NCBI GenBank assembly: GCA_023614405.1
Contig: CM042686.1
Span: forward strand, 352,540,329 to 352,604,328
Reading direction: 5' to 3'
Length of the DNA: 64,000 bases
From: Avena insularis
Lineage: Eukaryota; Streptophyta; Magnoliopsida; Poales; Poaceae
A program made the position numbers and the translations under genes. This document shows positions 23,453-35,734 of the stretch, piece by piece. Positions within the stretch are counted from its first letter, which is position 1, and each line of letters opens with the position of its first letter. The notes beneath the pieces were generated by a model. The model was not told where the DNA came from. It was given only the letters and a program-made list of their open reading frames with translations, and ran no database searches.

Positions 23453-25706
23453 TCAGTTGAAAACTGAGCGCGATAAAAGAACTTTCACGAACACATTTGC
23501 TTCATATGATGTAAATATTCTCAGCAATGTGATCAACTACTTAGACAATCCATAATAAAGAGTATGCAACTGAGTCTACTTAATAGTCATTGCAAGCTAT
23601 GAAGAGATTCCAACTCAAGACTAATAAGTAGCATAAAGCACGAACATAAGCAACATTACAATGCTCATAAAAAGGTATGATAGAGTGGTATCTCACTTGC
23701 CTTTGATTATGAATGTCCAGGCACCTCTGAAGTTCAAGTGATGACTAGAACTAAAGATATCAAGAATTCAAGCATCAAAGTCATAACACAAATAATCAAG
23801 TATTGGAACAAAAACAAAGTATGACAACTAAGCTCTCAACAAGGTGCTCGGAGAATAAGTGTAGACTCAACAAGTAAAGGAAAAAGTTTTGAATAATTTT
23901 GAAAGGCTTCCAAATGCTGAAAGTATGGTACTTGTTAGCTTTGAACTCTTATTGCCCCTATCATAAGCATCTTTAACATGCTTAAGGTGAAAGTGAGGTC
24001 CAATCTGAGTTATATGATTGACAGACTATATACTGAAAATCCCAAGTCCCTTGAGTACGAGGGCCGCTCCTCATGCTACTCAACTTTAGTTACCGGTAAG
24101 TTCTTGTCATCGTAAGTATGTGCGTATCATTGAGAACCGCCAACGGGGTACCCCTTGCCCGATGATACGGAAGAATCCCCATATCAAAATGACAAGGCAA
24201 GCACACAATGAGTATCTTAGCAATCTTCTTATTTACCATGGGAAAATGGTGCTTTTTTCTCTCTTGCCCCTTTTCATAAATCTCTCTTTTTTTTTCTTTT
24301 TCTGAATAGCTATAACTCTCTTTTTTTATAAGAAGAATGCTTCATAGATATCATTATGGTTACGCTGCAGGTTTCCACCATGTCAGCATGGATTAGACCA
24401 GCGGCCCAGGCGTTTCTCTAACACACATACATAACTCCGTGGACTTACAAGCTCCCCTTTTATTTCACACCGACGACATCCGCAAACAAAAGAGCAAGGT
24501 ATCAACTGGGTATATATTTACATGTGTTGAAAGCGTTCCCTGTGACAGCACGGTTCTGCTAATCCCCAGCCTATAATTTGCAAGCATATAACTTTCACGG
24601 AGAGTTCACAATGGTTCAGGTTTCTTAAGTGCGGAAAATAAAGTGTGCCATCAAGTTCGTGACAGCTTTACTAACTAATTTTCCCATAACAAGCAAACAT
24701 TTTATTCGGAAGAAAACAAGGCATAATGAATATGCACGGGAGTAGCAAATGATGCTAATAGGTAGGTATGGTGGACACTTTGGAAACATTTGGTTTAGGG
24801 AGTTGGAAACATGAGTAAAACACTCAGTGGAAGTGAAGGCTAGCAATAGTAAGGGAGCGACAAGCGAAAGAGCAATAGCTGTCATTATCATGCTTGCAAC
24901 AAAACAGAACTACTCATGGCATGAAAGTGATTCAAGATCCTCAAGGCAAAATAATTCATTAGGCTTAACTGATTATTACAGTCATGTGCATGCGTGAGCA
25001 TGTGCCAAGTCAATCAAATGAAACATTCAGAGGAGGATACCACAGTGTCATACCAATTTATGAATAGAGAAATGCAAGCAAACATTCATGAGACATGCTA
25101 CAAACTATTAGCGAGCTAGAGCTAATCATAAGAAAGCAAGAACTACTAAGCATCCAAATATAACATACACTCTACATGAACAGACTAAGCAAGATCACAA
25201 TGATGAGTATATGTACAAAAATGAAAACAAATAGAGTTTGTTACCAGCCTCTTACCACGCCTCAAGTTGTCATTAATCCTCATTATTGCTCTTCGCTTGT
25301 GTGGCTTGAATAATAATATGAAACCAATATCCAATGAGAACTGCCGAACCCTGTAGAAAACTTGCAAAAACCAAAGAAGAACGACAATTATTTTTGGTGT
25401 TTTCGATTTTTAAATAAGAACCAGAAGAGAAAACAAGCAAAGAAAAATCTTTTTGGGTTTTTCGAATAGTTCAAACAAAGCGAAAAGGGAAAAGCAAACC
25501 AAGGCAAAAAGAAGAAGCAAACCGAAGAGAAACAACAAAAATATTTTTGATCTTTTTGTGTTTTTAGAAAGCAAAAGCAAAGAAGAACGAAAACTAAAAA
25601 GAGAACGAAAACATGAATATACAAAGTACCGACGCAACATGATATGGAGATGAGTGCGGTGTTGGCGTACCTTCCCCCAAGCTTAGGCTTTTGGCCTAAG
25701 TGGGTA
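23453..25706 (-). mobile_element. 3' non-coding region of B with a conserved module
   Basis: No protein-coding signal. About 23900-24900 aligns in order with about 31080-32050 of D and, more weakly, about 52300-53070 of C. Shared segments include 'gagggccgctcctcatgcta', 'ggtaccccttgcccgatgat', 'gtttccaccat' and 'gtgtgccatcaagttcgtga'. Confidence 0.7.
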
Positions 25707-26819
25707 TCAATCCCAAGCTGGCCAGGATGAAGTGTCACCGTGGTACGATGAGGAGGTACCCTCGTCCTGGTGCGAGCTCGAGTACGTCCCTCCGTAATGT
25801 GCGGAGTAATCATAGGAGGGCACATCCTCCTGGTGCTGCTCGTGGAAACCCAGCAAGTGAAGTTGCTCATCCACCTCCTCCTTGGAGCGCGACCACGGTC
25901 TCCTATGAACCCTGAATAAAGCAGGCTTTGGCAAAAGGATCTCCCTTTCATCCCCGGCAGTGAAAAGCATCCTATATACTAGATTGTTCAAATTAGAGGT
26001 AGCAGTGACAAAGCGATGCATTTTCATGGCAACAAGGTCAAGCCTCTGTGGTGCTAGCATAGCATCATCGGGATCCACTGAAAGACCTAATGCATTGACT
26101 ATGCGCGAAGCAATTATGCTCCCATAGATAGGCCCCCTAGCAGCTAGGCGGCGAGCAATAAGCGAACCAAGATTGTACCGAGTATCATTGTTGAGCGCAG
26201 CAGCAAGGAAAGCTAAATGATAGTTGGAGATATTGCTAGTGTTCTCCCTACCCAATACACTAGTGGCAAGATAGTATGCAAAGTATCTAAGAGCAGGGAG
26301 TTGGATATTTCTTATCTTTCCGCGCTGCGCTACACGGTCATCATCATTGGTCACCCCTCGGTAAAGCTCCAACAAATCAGCGGGTCGCCCTTGAATTTTC
26401 TGCACGGTCCCTGTCATACGCACACCTACAATACTGCAAAATCTCTCCAAAGGCATGATGAAGGGCAGATTATAGATTTTAAAAGAGACAGTAGACTAAT
26501 AGGGTGTGTTAGTAAACATGAAGCTCTCAACAAAAGTTTTGGTGAGCATAGCATATTGCGCACTCTCATCTTGCATATGTGAGGTCAAACCAACCCTCTC
26601 AATCAGTAGCAAGAAATCATCAAGAATACTTGCAGCTTGTAAGAAGGTAAAACAAGGAAAAGAGGATGGGTGAGCATCCCCATCATCCCTTTCACTACCA
26701 ATACAAGTTGCAATGAGATCTTCATTGTATGATGGCCTAGCTTGAGAGGCCGTTCTTGAGGGCCTAGACCTCCTAGGTGCATCACTCTCAAATATCTCTC
26801 CAAAAGTATGGTTGTTCAT
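25707..26819 (-). pseudogene. Athila-type ORF of unknown function (B)
   Basis: From an ATG at 26817-26819 the frame runs 371 codons to 25707, broken once by TAG at 26496-26498 (the frame is the same on both sides). It starts MNNHTFGEIFES, then an R/S-rich stretch, a helical part (FLQAASILDDFLLLIERVGL), and after the stop a conserved-looking central region (MPLERFCSIVGVRMTGTVQK; GKIRNIQLPALRYFAYYLA; NYHLAFLAAALN; LIARRLAARGPIYGSIIASR), ending in a low-complexity S/Y/H/G tail. From memory, similar proteins are very common in wheat and barley TE annotation and resemble the ATHILA ORF-1 family, which has no proven function. It lies downstream of protease, where RT and integrase would be. With a single stop, this is the best-preserved frame of B. 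Confidence 0.72.
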
Positions 26820-27662
26820 GCTTGGTATTCTGAAATTTAAACACCTATCAAACAAGTGATTGCAAAGTAAATATAAAGAAGGATTCTACTCATAGGGACT
26901 TGTAAGAGGCCTAAACATGCATCAAAACTATATCTCTAAGCATCTACAAGCTCTCATAACCAGTCACCTACAGCAGCAAAATACTCAACATATAATCCAC
27001 TAAACACAAATCTACTTGGACAAGGGGAGGAGTCACATACCAAGGAACAAATGCTCCAAATTTCAGCAAGAAAGATGGGCTGAGCAAGGAGATCGAAGAA
27101 ATCGAGAGCAAGCATAGAGAGAACGCGATCTTGAGCTATTAACTAGAGCTTACTTGGGAGAGAGAAGAAAGTGGCAGGCGAGATAGTTAGTGGAGGACCA
27201 GGGGTGGCCCACACCAGGGCATGGCGCCACCCAGAGCTGGCCGTGCCACCACATGGTGTGCCAGCCTGGTGGGCCCCCCGGTACATACCAGGTACTCCTC
27301 TGCCCCTTTTTTCACGTAAAAATTTAATATGAATTTTCTGGAATTTTTTGAGACACTTTATTTTTCGTTTTTTTTCCGAAATAGAAGAATGATTTTTCTG
27401 ACAGACAGATTTTTTTTCTTTTGGAAACAAGATGCAAGGACAAAACAAGGCTAGAACTACAGAAGTTCTAGCATGCAAGCAACTAACAACACAAAGAAAA
27501 CTAAACGAAAGCAAAAACTAAAATGCAAAGGATAGAAATAAACGGAGATAATCATAATGAGAACATTGTTTTGTTCAATGGAATCCTTTTGTTAGCAAGG
27601 TTGATCAAGTCTTGCTACCAAAACAATTGCATATGATACAAAACTTTGTATTTCATTAATGA
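26820..27662 (-). mobile_element. Spacer between Athila-type ORF and protease (B)
   Basis: About 840 bp with no domain. It contains A/T-rich runs (27300-27425) and a GC-rich patch (27180-27300) resembling the LTR patch at 23110-23190 ('ggtggcccacacca' versus 'ggggcccacaccacc'). It may hold a splice site for the downstream ORF; I cannot confirm one. Confidence 0.5.
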
Positions 27663-28652
27663 TTATGTTACCTCAACCTTGATAGCAATGGTCCCAATCA
27701 TAATAGTTTCAAAATTTTCTCTTGGTATGGGACAATATATTTCTCCAACTTGAATGCCTTCAACATGTTCAATTGAATTCAAACCATAACTCCTTTCAAT
27801 CTTATTGGGGAAATAGACAGTATGTTCCTTGTCATTAACATTGAAGGTCACCTTTCCTTGATTACAATTAAGAACGGCTCCTGTAGTATTAAGAAAAGGC
27901 CTCCCAAGAATAATAGACATATTATCATCTTCAGGCATTTCAAGCACAACAAAATCAGTTAGTATCAAGCAATTGTGAGCCACCTGAACAAGTACATCCT
28001 CACATATACCCATAGGAATAGTGGTAGATTTATCAGCCTTTCAAAGATATATCAGTTGGTATCAATTTTTCAAGTTGAAGCCTCTTATAGAGAGAGAAAG
28101 GCATAACACTAACTCCAGCTCCCAAATCACACAAAGTAGTTCTAACATAACTGTTCTTAATAGAGCAAGGGATAGTTGGAATCCCTGGGTCTCCAAGTTT
28201 CTTAGGAACCTTACCATTGAAAGAATAATTAGCAAGCAAAGTAGAGATTTCTTCATTAGGGATCTTCCTTTTATTCGAGACAATGTCCTTCATATATTTG
28301 GAGTAAGGAGGCAATTTAATAGCATCAGTCAAAGGAATTTGCAAGAATAAAGGCTTCATCCACTCACAAAACTTATTATAGTGTTCATCTTCTTTTGGCT
28401 TGTGTTTCTTATCAGGGAAAGGCATAGGTTTTTGGACCCAAGGTTCTCTTTCACTACCATGTTTCTTAGAAATAAAATCTTCTTTGGTGTATTTAGTAGT
28501 CTTATTGTGGTTTTTAGGTTCTTCTTCAACTTTTTCTTCATTAGGAACTTCATTTTCTTCATTACCACTTTCAGTTTCAGCATTAGAGATAGATATACTA
28601 TTAGGATCTATAGCAGGTTCAGAGGGTTCTATAACAGTTTTATGTTTCTTTT
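27663..28652 (-). pseudogene. Retroviral-type aspartic protease and preceding linker (B)
   Basis: After a frameshift in an A-run near 28653, a charged E/N/K/P-rich linker leads into the protease. The active-site segment is TTLCDLGAGVSVMPFSLY (D about 100 of the piece starting at 28425), with DLGA in place of the classic DTGA/DSGA, as is usual in Athila-type proteases. A second break at about 28030 (two bases missing) shifts the frame; the protease then continues with the flap and IILGRPFLNT motif and ends VEVT with TAA at 27663-27665. No RT follows. The protease would process Gag. Confidence 0.85.
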
Positions 28653-29137
28653 TCCTTTTCTACGAGTAGAACCACTATTTTCAGCTTGTTGAGAATCCTG
28701 CTCAATTCTTTTGGGATGCCCCTCAGGATATAGAGGATCCTGGGTAGCAGCACCACTTCTAGTTCTAATTTCACAAGCATGTTTTTCTTTAGCAGCATTA
28801 ACTAGCAAGTCTTTTTGCACTTTAACGAGTTGATCTATTTGAGTTTGAACCATTTGAAAGTGTTTAACAATCATTTTAACATCATTAGAGGTTCTTTCCA
28901 CAATATCTTTCAACTCAACAATAGCTCTAGTGTTTTCCATTAGATGATTTTGCACCCTTTTATTAAAGTTATCTTGCTTAACAATAAAGATATCAAATTC
29001 TTCTAAGTATTGATCAGGAGGTTTTAAGTAAGGGATATCACCTTCATCAAAGTGTTGGAGAGAGTGTACCTCAATAGTGGGTGAGTAGGGAATAGGCTTA
29101 CATAATTCTTCTATAGGAGGTAAATTCTTGACATCTG
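28629..29137 (-). pseudogene. gag C-terminal part (B), after the nested insertion
   Basis: Resumes gag on the far side of element D. It reads through DVKNLPPIEELCKPIPYSP, a helical stretch (NTRAIVELKDIVERTSNDV), and a basic segment ending in GSTRRKGKRN, where the frame is lost by a one-base change in an A-run. There is no CCHC zinc knuckle, which fits Athila-type Gag. Confidence 0.82.
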
Positions 29138-30547
29138 TGATGTCTACGCACTTCTATTCTTGTAGACAGTTGTTGGGCCTCCAAGTGCAGAGGTTTGTAG
29201 AACAACAACAAGTTTTCCCTTAAGTGGATCACCCAAGGTTTATCGAACTCAGGGAGGAAGTGGTCAAAGGTATTCCCTCTCAAGCAATCCTGCAATCAAG
29301 ATACAAGAAGTCTCTTGTGTCCCCAACACAACCAATACACTTGTCAGGTGTATAGGTGCACTAGTTCAGCGAAGAGATAGTGAAATACAAGTGGTATGGA
29401 TATAAGATAACTGTGCTAGAAAATAACTTGATGGTGTGGAAGAGACTAAAAGCAAACTAAAATAAAGAAGGAAGCAAGCAAACATGTAACAGGTCTAATA
29501 GCAAATGGTGTTTCAATGCTTAGAAACAAGGCCTAGGGATCATACTTTCACTAGTGAACACTCTCATATAAATATATCATCTTCATGATACTACGCTGAA
29601 CTACTCTCCGGTTGGACACTCTAATCGTTGGTAGGGCTATAACAGCACACCTCAAAGTAAGCCTTTCCCATCTAGATAACCCCACATTGTCACCTTGAGT
29701 ACTAGATGAGTCCAACAAACACCACAATTTCATAGAAACATCCAACTCCAAATATAACTCATAACAAGTATTTGAATCTCTAGGCTAAGTGCCACCATGG
29801 TGAGCATGCTATCACTTTCACACACATGGGGAGAGCAGAGATCTATTAAGCACTTGAGTAGCAAGGTAGATCTATAGATTACAAGCTCATGATCTCAATA
29901 AGATCATGCATAAAGAGAGAGATGAACACATAGATACTCGTAGAACCCTTAGCCTCGAGAGAGAACTACTCCCTCCTCATCATGGGAATCAGCAATGGTG
30001 ATGGAGATGGTGGTGGAGATCGATGGAGATGGCTTCGGGGGCACTTCCCTGTCCCGGCAGGGTGCCGGAATAGAGACTTTCTATCCCCAGAATCTCCCCT
30101 TCTATGGCGGCGGCGCTGCGGAACTTTTCGTGGATTTCTGATTGACTATTTAGGGTTTCTATCTCGGGAGGCTTCTTATAGGCCAGAGGGAAAGGTCGGT
30201 GGGTGGCCAGGGGGGCCACACCATGCCCTGGCGCGGCCTAGGTGGACCTGCGCCTAGGGGTGGTGTGGACACCCTGTGGCCCCCCTCCGGCTCTCCTTCT
30301 GGCTCCGTGAGTCTTCCGGGAAAATAGTAACTTTGTCTTTTGTCCCATCCAATTCCGAGAATATTCATTTTCTGACTTCCTAGAACCAAAAACAGCAGAA
30401 AACGGGCAACTGGCACTGTGGCATCTTGTTAATAGGTTAGTCCAAGAAATCATATGAAAAGTACTCCAAAGTGTGGACAAAACATAAGAAAGTAGATAAA
30501 ACCAAGCATGGAACATCAAAAATTATAGATACATTTGCAATGTATCA
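29138..30547 (-). repeat. 3' LTR of D (left)
   Basis: 1410 bp, same length as the right LTR and with few differences. On the minus strand it starts TGATACATTGCAAATGTATC. The plus-strand left border carries GTCTAC...GTAGAC, a second small inverted repeat, at about 29141-29162. Confidence 0.93.
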
Positions 30548-30585
30548 ACATCCCCAAGCTTATCTCCTGCTCGTCCTCGAGTAGG
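30548..30585 (-). promoter_or_regulatory. Polypurine tract and upstream inverted repeat of D
   Basis: Minus-strand AAGCTTGGGGATGT (30548-30561) is the purine tract, identical to that of C. Four bases upstream, 30566-30585 reads CCTACTCG-AGGA-CGAGCAGG: seven of eight positions pair around an AGGA loop. Confidence 0.78.
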
Positions 30586-33299
30586 TAAGTGATAAAAAGA
30601 AAGAATAATTTTTGAGGTGACATGCACCATCATAAACTTGATCAAAGTATTTGTAAAACATTGATAGCTGGGATCATAGTACTTCAACATAACATGAAAG
30701 ACAAAGTTCTAGCAATAGGACAAAGAAACTATGATGCAACATGAAAAGGCACAAACAAAAGATTCATGAATAACAATGCTTTGCAAGACGTTTTTTTGTT
30801 TCACATAAAGAAAACATAGCATAATAGTATTCAGCTTGTCCCTCATAGAGTAGCAAATATAAATGCATAGGACACCTTCAAAGTTCATAAGAGTGAATAG
30901 ATACAATAGTTTAAAACAAGCAATATCAAAGTATGCATCAATCAACTAGTCTTGGGACAATGCACATAGAACTAAGAATGGCCACTATGCTCTCAAAGTA
31001 GGTGCATAAAGATAGAAGGTGGAGACTCAATATAATGGTGGAAGAAAGGCCTTCATAGAAGGAAGCAGAGATTCAAGTTTCATAAAGAGCTTCCAAAAAT
31101 TATGGTACTTATAGCTTTCAGCTCTCATTGCCCCTATCATAAGCATCTTGAAGTGATTAAGGTTAAAGTGAACAAACTATGGTGTACATGCTTGACGAAG
31201 TATAAGTTAGGAATCTCATGTCCCTTGTATACGAGGGCCGCTCCTCATGCTACTCAAGTTTAGTCACCGGTAAGTTCTTGTCATCGTAAGTACATGTGTA
31301 TCATAGAGAACTGCCAACGGGGTACCCCTTGCCCGATGATACGGAAGAATCCCCATATCAAAATGACAAGGCAAGCAGACAACGAGCATCTCAGCAATCT
31401 TCTTATTTACCATGGGAATATGGTGCTTTTTTCTCTCTTTCCTCTTTTCATAATCTCTTTTTTTTCTTTTTCTCTTTTTTTCTCAATATGGGACTCTTTT
31501 TTTATAAGAATGCTTCATAGACAGCTCATTATGGTTACGCTGCAGGTTTCCACCATTCAGCATGGATTAGACCAGCGGCCCAGGCGTTTATCTAACACAT
31601 ATACATAACTCCATGGATTTACAAGCTCCCCTTTCATTTCACACCGACGACATCCATATACAAAAGAGCATGATATCAACTAGGTACAAGTACCAAGTGC
31701 AATGTTGAAAGCGTTCCCCATGAAAGAATGGTTCTGCTAATCCCCAACAAATAAGTGCAAGCATATACAACATAGACGACACAATGGTTCAAGTTTATTT
31801 AGGGCAAGTAAAGTAAAGTGTGCCATCAAGTTCGTGAGAGCTTTAATCACTAGTTTTCTCATAACAAGTTTAATTCGGAAGGTAAACAAAAGCATGAATA
31901 TACATGGAATAGCATAAGCTAGTAGGTAGGTATGGTGGACTCTTTGGAATAACTTGGTTTAGGGAGTTGGATGCATGAGTGGAACTCATACTTGGTTGTG
32001 GAGGCTAGCAAAAGACTGGGAGCGACAAACTAAGAGAGCAATAATGGCCATAATCATGCAGAGCGACAAAACATCATTGATCAAAGCATAAAGTGATACT
32101 ACAAGTTGAAGACTAAAGGACCATAAAGGCTTATGGTGACTTGTGATAGTCATAACATGGTGTGAGCATGTGCCAAGTCAACCCAAATAAAGCATCAAAG
32201 GAGAATATCACTATACTATGCTTTAATATGCTAAAACAATTCACGATTCATCCAAGACACATTAAGCAATCTCAATTGTTTATAACAAGTCATTCTACAG
32301 CAAAGAATACTAAGCATAAAGCCAAAACAATATCAAGCATGGCATGACAAAGCATAGGCCACAGTCAAAAACAAGCTCTTTTTACCACATAAGTATGAAC
32401 TTTCCTACTCTTTTCCAAACCAAACCAAACTATTTGCAAACCAATGTATGAAAGAGGGGGTCCAACCAACTTATTCAGAAAACTATGCAAACCAAGCAAA
32501 CTAAAAACCAAAACAAAAACGAAAAAGAAGACGCTCCAAGAAAAACACAATTGTGCATGAAACAATAAAAATGAAGCGTTTGGAAGAAACCTGGAATTTT
32601 TATTGATGAAGAAGGGGATGCCTTGGGCATCCCCAAGCTTTTACGCTTGTACTTCTTCGATATTTCTTGGTGTGACATGCGTGGCATCCTCAATCTTGAG
32701 CTTTAGTCCATCCTTTATCTCATTACTCATTCCTTCCATACACCTGAAATTTTTCCTTCATACAAAACTTCACACAATCTCATTAGCAACATTAGTGCAC
32801 TTAAGATAAATAAGTCTCAAGATTCAGTTATAACACCAAATAAACTTCCATTAGAACACTAGCTACTGTAGCACTTCCCTCAGAAAGCTCAATTCCCCAA
32901 AAGAACTCAAGAAGGAACTAACAAGAAGCAAATGCAGAAAATGGCAGAAATCTGTCAAAACAGACCAGCAGGTAAAGACAATTTTTTTCGAAGACCTTCT
33001 GTTGCTCAAATCAAAAAGTGTTGAACTAACGAAAGTTAGATAACAACCTGGGTCAGAAGCACAAAAGTTCACGCCTCAAAAGGACGTTCAGAGATTTTAC
33101 ACGAATATTTACGGTGAAGCACAGAAATCTATTTCAGGACAGCAACTTTCCCAATCATTACTTCTCTCTCATTAGAGGTTACTCTTGGCACAAAAAGCAA
33201 ATAAAAAGGATAAGGAGCGGTTATTACTGAACAAATAACTTCCAAGACTCATCTAAAACTTTTGGGTTATCTCCCAATAAGTACTTTTCTTTAACGCCT
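30586..33299 (-). mobile_element. 3' non-coding interior of D
   Basis: 2.7 kb without a recognisable protein. About 31080-32050 holds the module shared with B and C. Near 33262-33277 the sequence TTGGG...CCCAA forms a 5-bp inverted repeat just downstream (on the minus strand) of the ORF, similar to a motif I remember at the end of coding in other plant Athila-type elements. Confidence 0.65.
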
Positions 33300-34103
33300 T
33301 TAAGTTAGGCATGATAGTTTGAGAAGATGCTCACATAAGAAATATGAATTAAAGTAAAAGAGATCATCAAGAAGCAAATTCAAAACACATTTAAGTCTAA
33401 CCCACTTCCTATGCAAAATAATCTTGTAAAGAAACAAGTCATGAAAGCACAAAGCAACAAGCATAGGAAAGCAAAACAAGTGCAACTTCAAGATTTTCAA
33501 CATAAAGATGGGGGACTTAATATTATTGAGATGCATAAAACCATGTTTCCCTCTCTCATAATAACTTTCAGTAGCATCATGAATAAAAGTAACAATATAA
33601 CTATCACAAGAAACATTCTTATTATGAGCCACATGCATAAAAGAATTAATACTCCCCACATAAGCATAGTCATTCTTATTAATTGTGGTGGGAGCAAATT
33701 CAACAAAATAGCTATCATTATTATTCTCATCACCATAATCATCAAATATAGGAGGCATATTGTAATCATAATTAATTTTCTCCTCAATAGTAGGTGGACT
33801 GAAAATATCATATTCATCATTGTAATCATCATATATTGGAGGTTTGGTATCATCATAAGCAATAGAATAGCTATCTTCCAAAGCTGGGGAACTAAAAAGA
33901 TCATTTTCATAAAAACTAGCTTCCCCAAGCTTAGACTTTTCCATAGCATTAGCAATAATGGTGTTCAAAGAATTCATACTAATAACATTTCTATTAGCAT
34001 GCAAATAAAGTTCCATAGGTTTTTTAAGTTTCTCTTCAAACACTTCATGTCCTAACTCAAGATAAATACTATAAATCTCTCTAATTTTGTTGTTGTTTCC
34101 CAT
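33300..34103 (-). CDS. Conserved retrotransposon ORF of unknown function (D)
   Basis: 267 codons from ATG at 34101-34103, intact, about 190 bp inside the primer site, so it takes the place of gag. The N-terminus (MGNNNKIREIYSIYLELGHE, then about 60 helical residues) is charged. The middle (about 70-170) is rich in D, Y, N and P with repeated YDD/FDDYGDENN-like units. The C-terminal third (about 195-267) is hydrophobic with L/F/C clusters (LHLFCFPMLVALCFHDLFLY; LLLDDLFYFNSYFL) that could be membrane segments or buried helices. I remember near-identical hypothetical proteins in Triticeae repeats. It has no gag, protease or pol motif. An intact frame in a non-autonomous element suggests youth or a useful role in spread; an Env-like role is speculation. 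Confidence 0.68.
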   Translation of the reverse strand: MGNNNKIREIYSIYLELGHEVFEEKLKKPMELYLHANRNVISMNSLNTIIANAMEKSKLGEASFYENDLFSSPALEDSYSIAYDDTKPPIYDDYNDEYDIFSPPTIEEKINYDYNMPPIFDDYGDENNNDSYFVEFAPTTINKNDYAYVGSINSFMHVAHNKNVSCDSYIVTFIHDATESYYERGKHGFMHLNNIKSPIFMLKILKLHLFCFPMLVALCFHDLFLYKIILHRKWVRLKCVLNLLLDDLFYFNSYFLCEHLLKLSCLT

Positions 34104-34193
34104 TAAGCCTAACTAGTGAAAACAAGAAACACAAAGATAAAATTGCAGAATCTAAAGGAAATAACTTCGAGCACTCACACCGGAGGATGTGAG

Positions 34194-34322
34194 TACCTTT
34201 TACCTTACCTCCCCGGCAACGGCGCTAGAAAATAGGCGTTTGCCGTGGGACGTTCTTCTTCGTTAATCCTCCGGTATGAATACCTTTTACCTTACCTCCC
34301 CGGCAACGGCGCCAGAAAATAG
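34194..34322 (-). repeat. Duplicated primer-site region of D
   Basis: A 42-bp segment ('taccttttaccttacctccc' through 'gaaaatag') occurs at 34194-34235 and again at 34281-34322, separated by 45 bp. Each copy holds a tRNA-Asp-like primer site; only the right one adjoins the LTR and is a perfect match. Confidence 0.85.
34297..34314 (-). other. Primer binding site of D (tRNA-Asp)
   Basis: The plus strand reads TCCCCGGCAACGGCGCCA, identical to the 18-base 3' end of plant tRNA-Asp as I remember it, so the minus strand can bind it. A 10-base spacer (GAAAATAGCT) separates it from the LTR. Confidence 0.88.
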
Positions 34323-34324
34323 CT

Positions 34325-35734
34325 TGATGTCTACGCACTTCTATTCTTGTAGACAGTTGTTGGGCCTCCAAGTGTAGAGGTTTGTAGAACAGCAACATGT
34401 TTTCTCTTAAGTGGATCACCCAAGGTTTATCGAACTCAGGGAGGAAGTGGTCAAAGGTATTCCCTCTCAAGCAATCCTGCAATCAAGATACAAGAAGTCT
34501 CTTGTGTCCCCAACACACCCAATACACTTGTCAGGTGTATAGGTGCACTAGTTCGGCGAAGAGATAGTGAAATACAAGTGGTATGGATATAAGATAACGG
34601 TGCTAGAAAATAACTTGATGGCGTGGAAGAGACTAAAAGCAAACTGAAATAAAGAAGGAAGCAAGCAAACATGTAACAGATCTAATAGCAAACGGTGTTT
34701 CAATGCTTAGAAACAAGGCCTAGGGATCATACTTTCACTAGTGAACACTCTCATATAAATATATCATCTTCATGATACTACGCTGAACTACTCTCCGGTT
34801 GGACACTCTAATCGTTGGTAGGGCTATAACAGCACACCTCAAAGTAAGCCTTTCCCATCTAGATAACCCCACACTGTCACCTTGAGTACTAGATGAGTCC
34901 AACAATCACCACAATTTCATAGAAACATCCAACTCCAAATATAACTCATAACAAGTATTTGAATCTCTAGCCTAAGTGCCACCATGGTGAGCATGCGGTC
35001 ACTTTCACACACATGGGGAGAGCAAAGATCTATTAAGCACTTGAGTAGCAAGGTAGATCTATAGATTACAAGCTCATGATCTCAATAAGATCATGCATGG
35101 AGAGAGAGATGAACACATAGCTACCGGTAGAACCCTTAGCCTCGAGAGAGAACTACTCCCTCCTCATCATGGGAATCAGCAATGGTGATGGAGATGGTGG
35201 TGGAGATCGATGGAGATGGCTCCAGGGGCACTTCCCCGTCCCGGCAGGGTGCCGGAACAGAGACTTTCTGTCCCCCGAATCTCCCCTTCGGTGGCGGCGG
35301 CACTGCGGAACTTTTCGTGGATTTCTGATTGACTATTTAGGGTTTCTGTCTCGGGAGGCTTCTTATAAGCCAGAGGGCAAGGTCGGTGGGCGGCCAGGGG
35401 GCCCACACCATGCCCTGGCGTGGCCTAGGTGGACCCGCACCTATGGGTGGTGTGGCCACCCTATGGCCCCCCTCCGTCTCTCCTTCTGGCTCCGTGAGTC
35501 TTCCGGGGAAATAGTAACTTTGGCTTTTGTCCCGTCCAATTCCGAGAATATTCATTTTCTGACTTCCTGGAACCAAAAACAGCAGAAAACAGGCAACTGG
35601 CATTGTGGCATCTTGTTAATAGGTTAGTCCAAGAAATCATATGAAAAGTACTCCAAAGTGTGGACAAAACATAAGAAAGTAGATAAAACCAAGCATGGAA
35701 CATCAAAACTTATAGATACATTTGCAATGTATCA
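34325..35734 (-). repeat. 5' LTR of D (right)
   Basis: 1410 bp, paired with 29138-30547; starts TGATGTCTACGCAC and ends GCAATGTATCA on the plus strand. Confidence 0.93.

Larger units (their letters stand above)
29138..35734 (-). mobile_element. Non-autonomous Athila-related LTR element D, minus strand
   Basis: Two LTRs of 1410 bp each (29138-30547 and 34325-35734) with TGAT...ATCA borders, tRNA-Asp primer site by the right LTR and purine tract by the left LTR. The 3.8-kb interior has one conserved ORF (33300-34103) and no gag, protease, RT or integrase, so its mobility depended on partners. It interrupts gag of B. Flanking bases are ATCTG (29133-29137) and ATATA (35735-35739), matching at three of five positions, so a clean target duplication is not visible. 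LTR identity looks very high, so it is among the youngest elements here. Confidence 0.9.

Noticed and set aside
25388..25951. 187-codon minus-strand frame and a Lys-rich plus-strand frame in element B.
   Set aside because: Antisense or out-of-frame shadow of an A-rich region and of the end of the Athila-type ORF; low complexity F/L or K/R composition.
33411..34055. 214-codon plus-strand frame opposite the conserved ORF of D.
   Set aside because: It is the antisense of a D/Y/N-rich coding region, giving an I/N-rich translation; the minus-strand frame has the conserved start and position.
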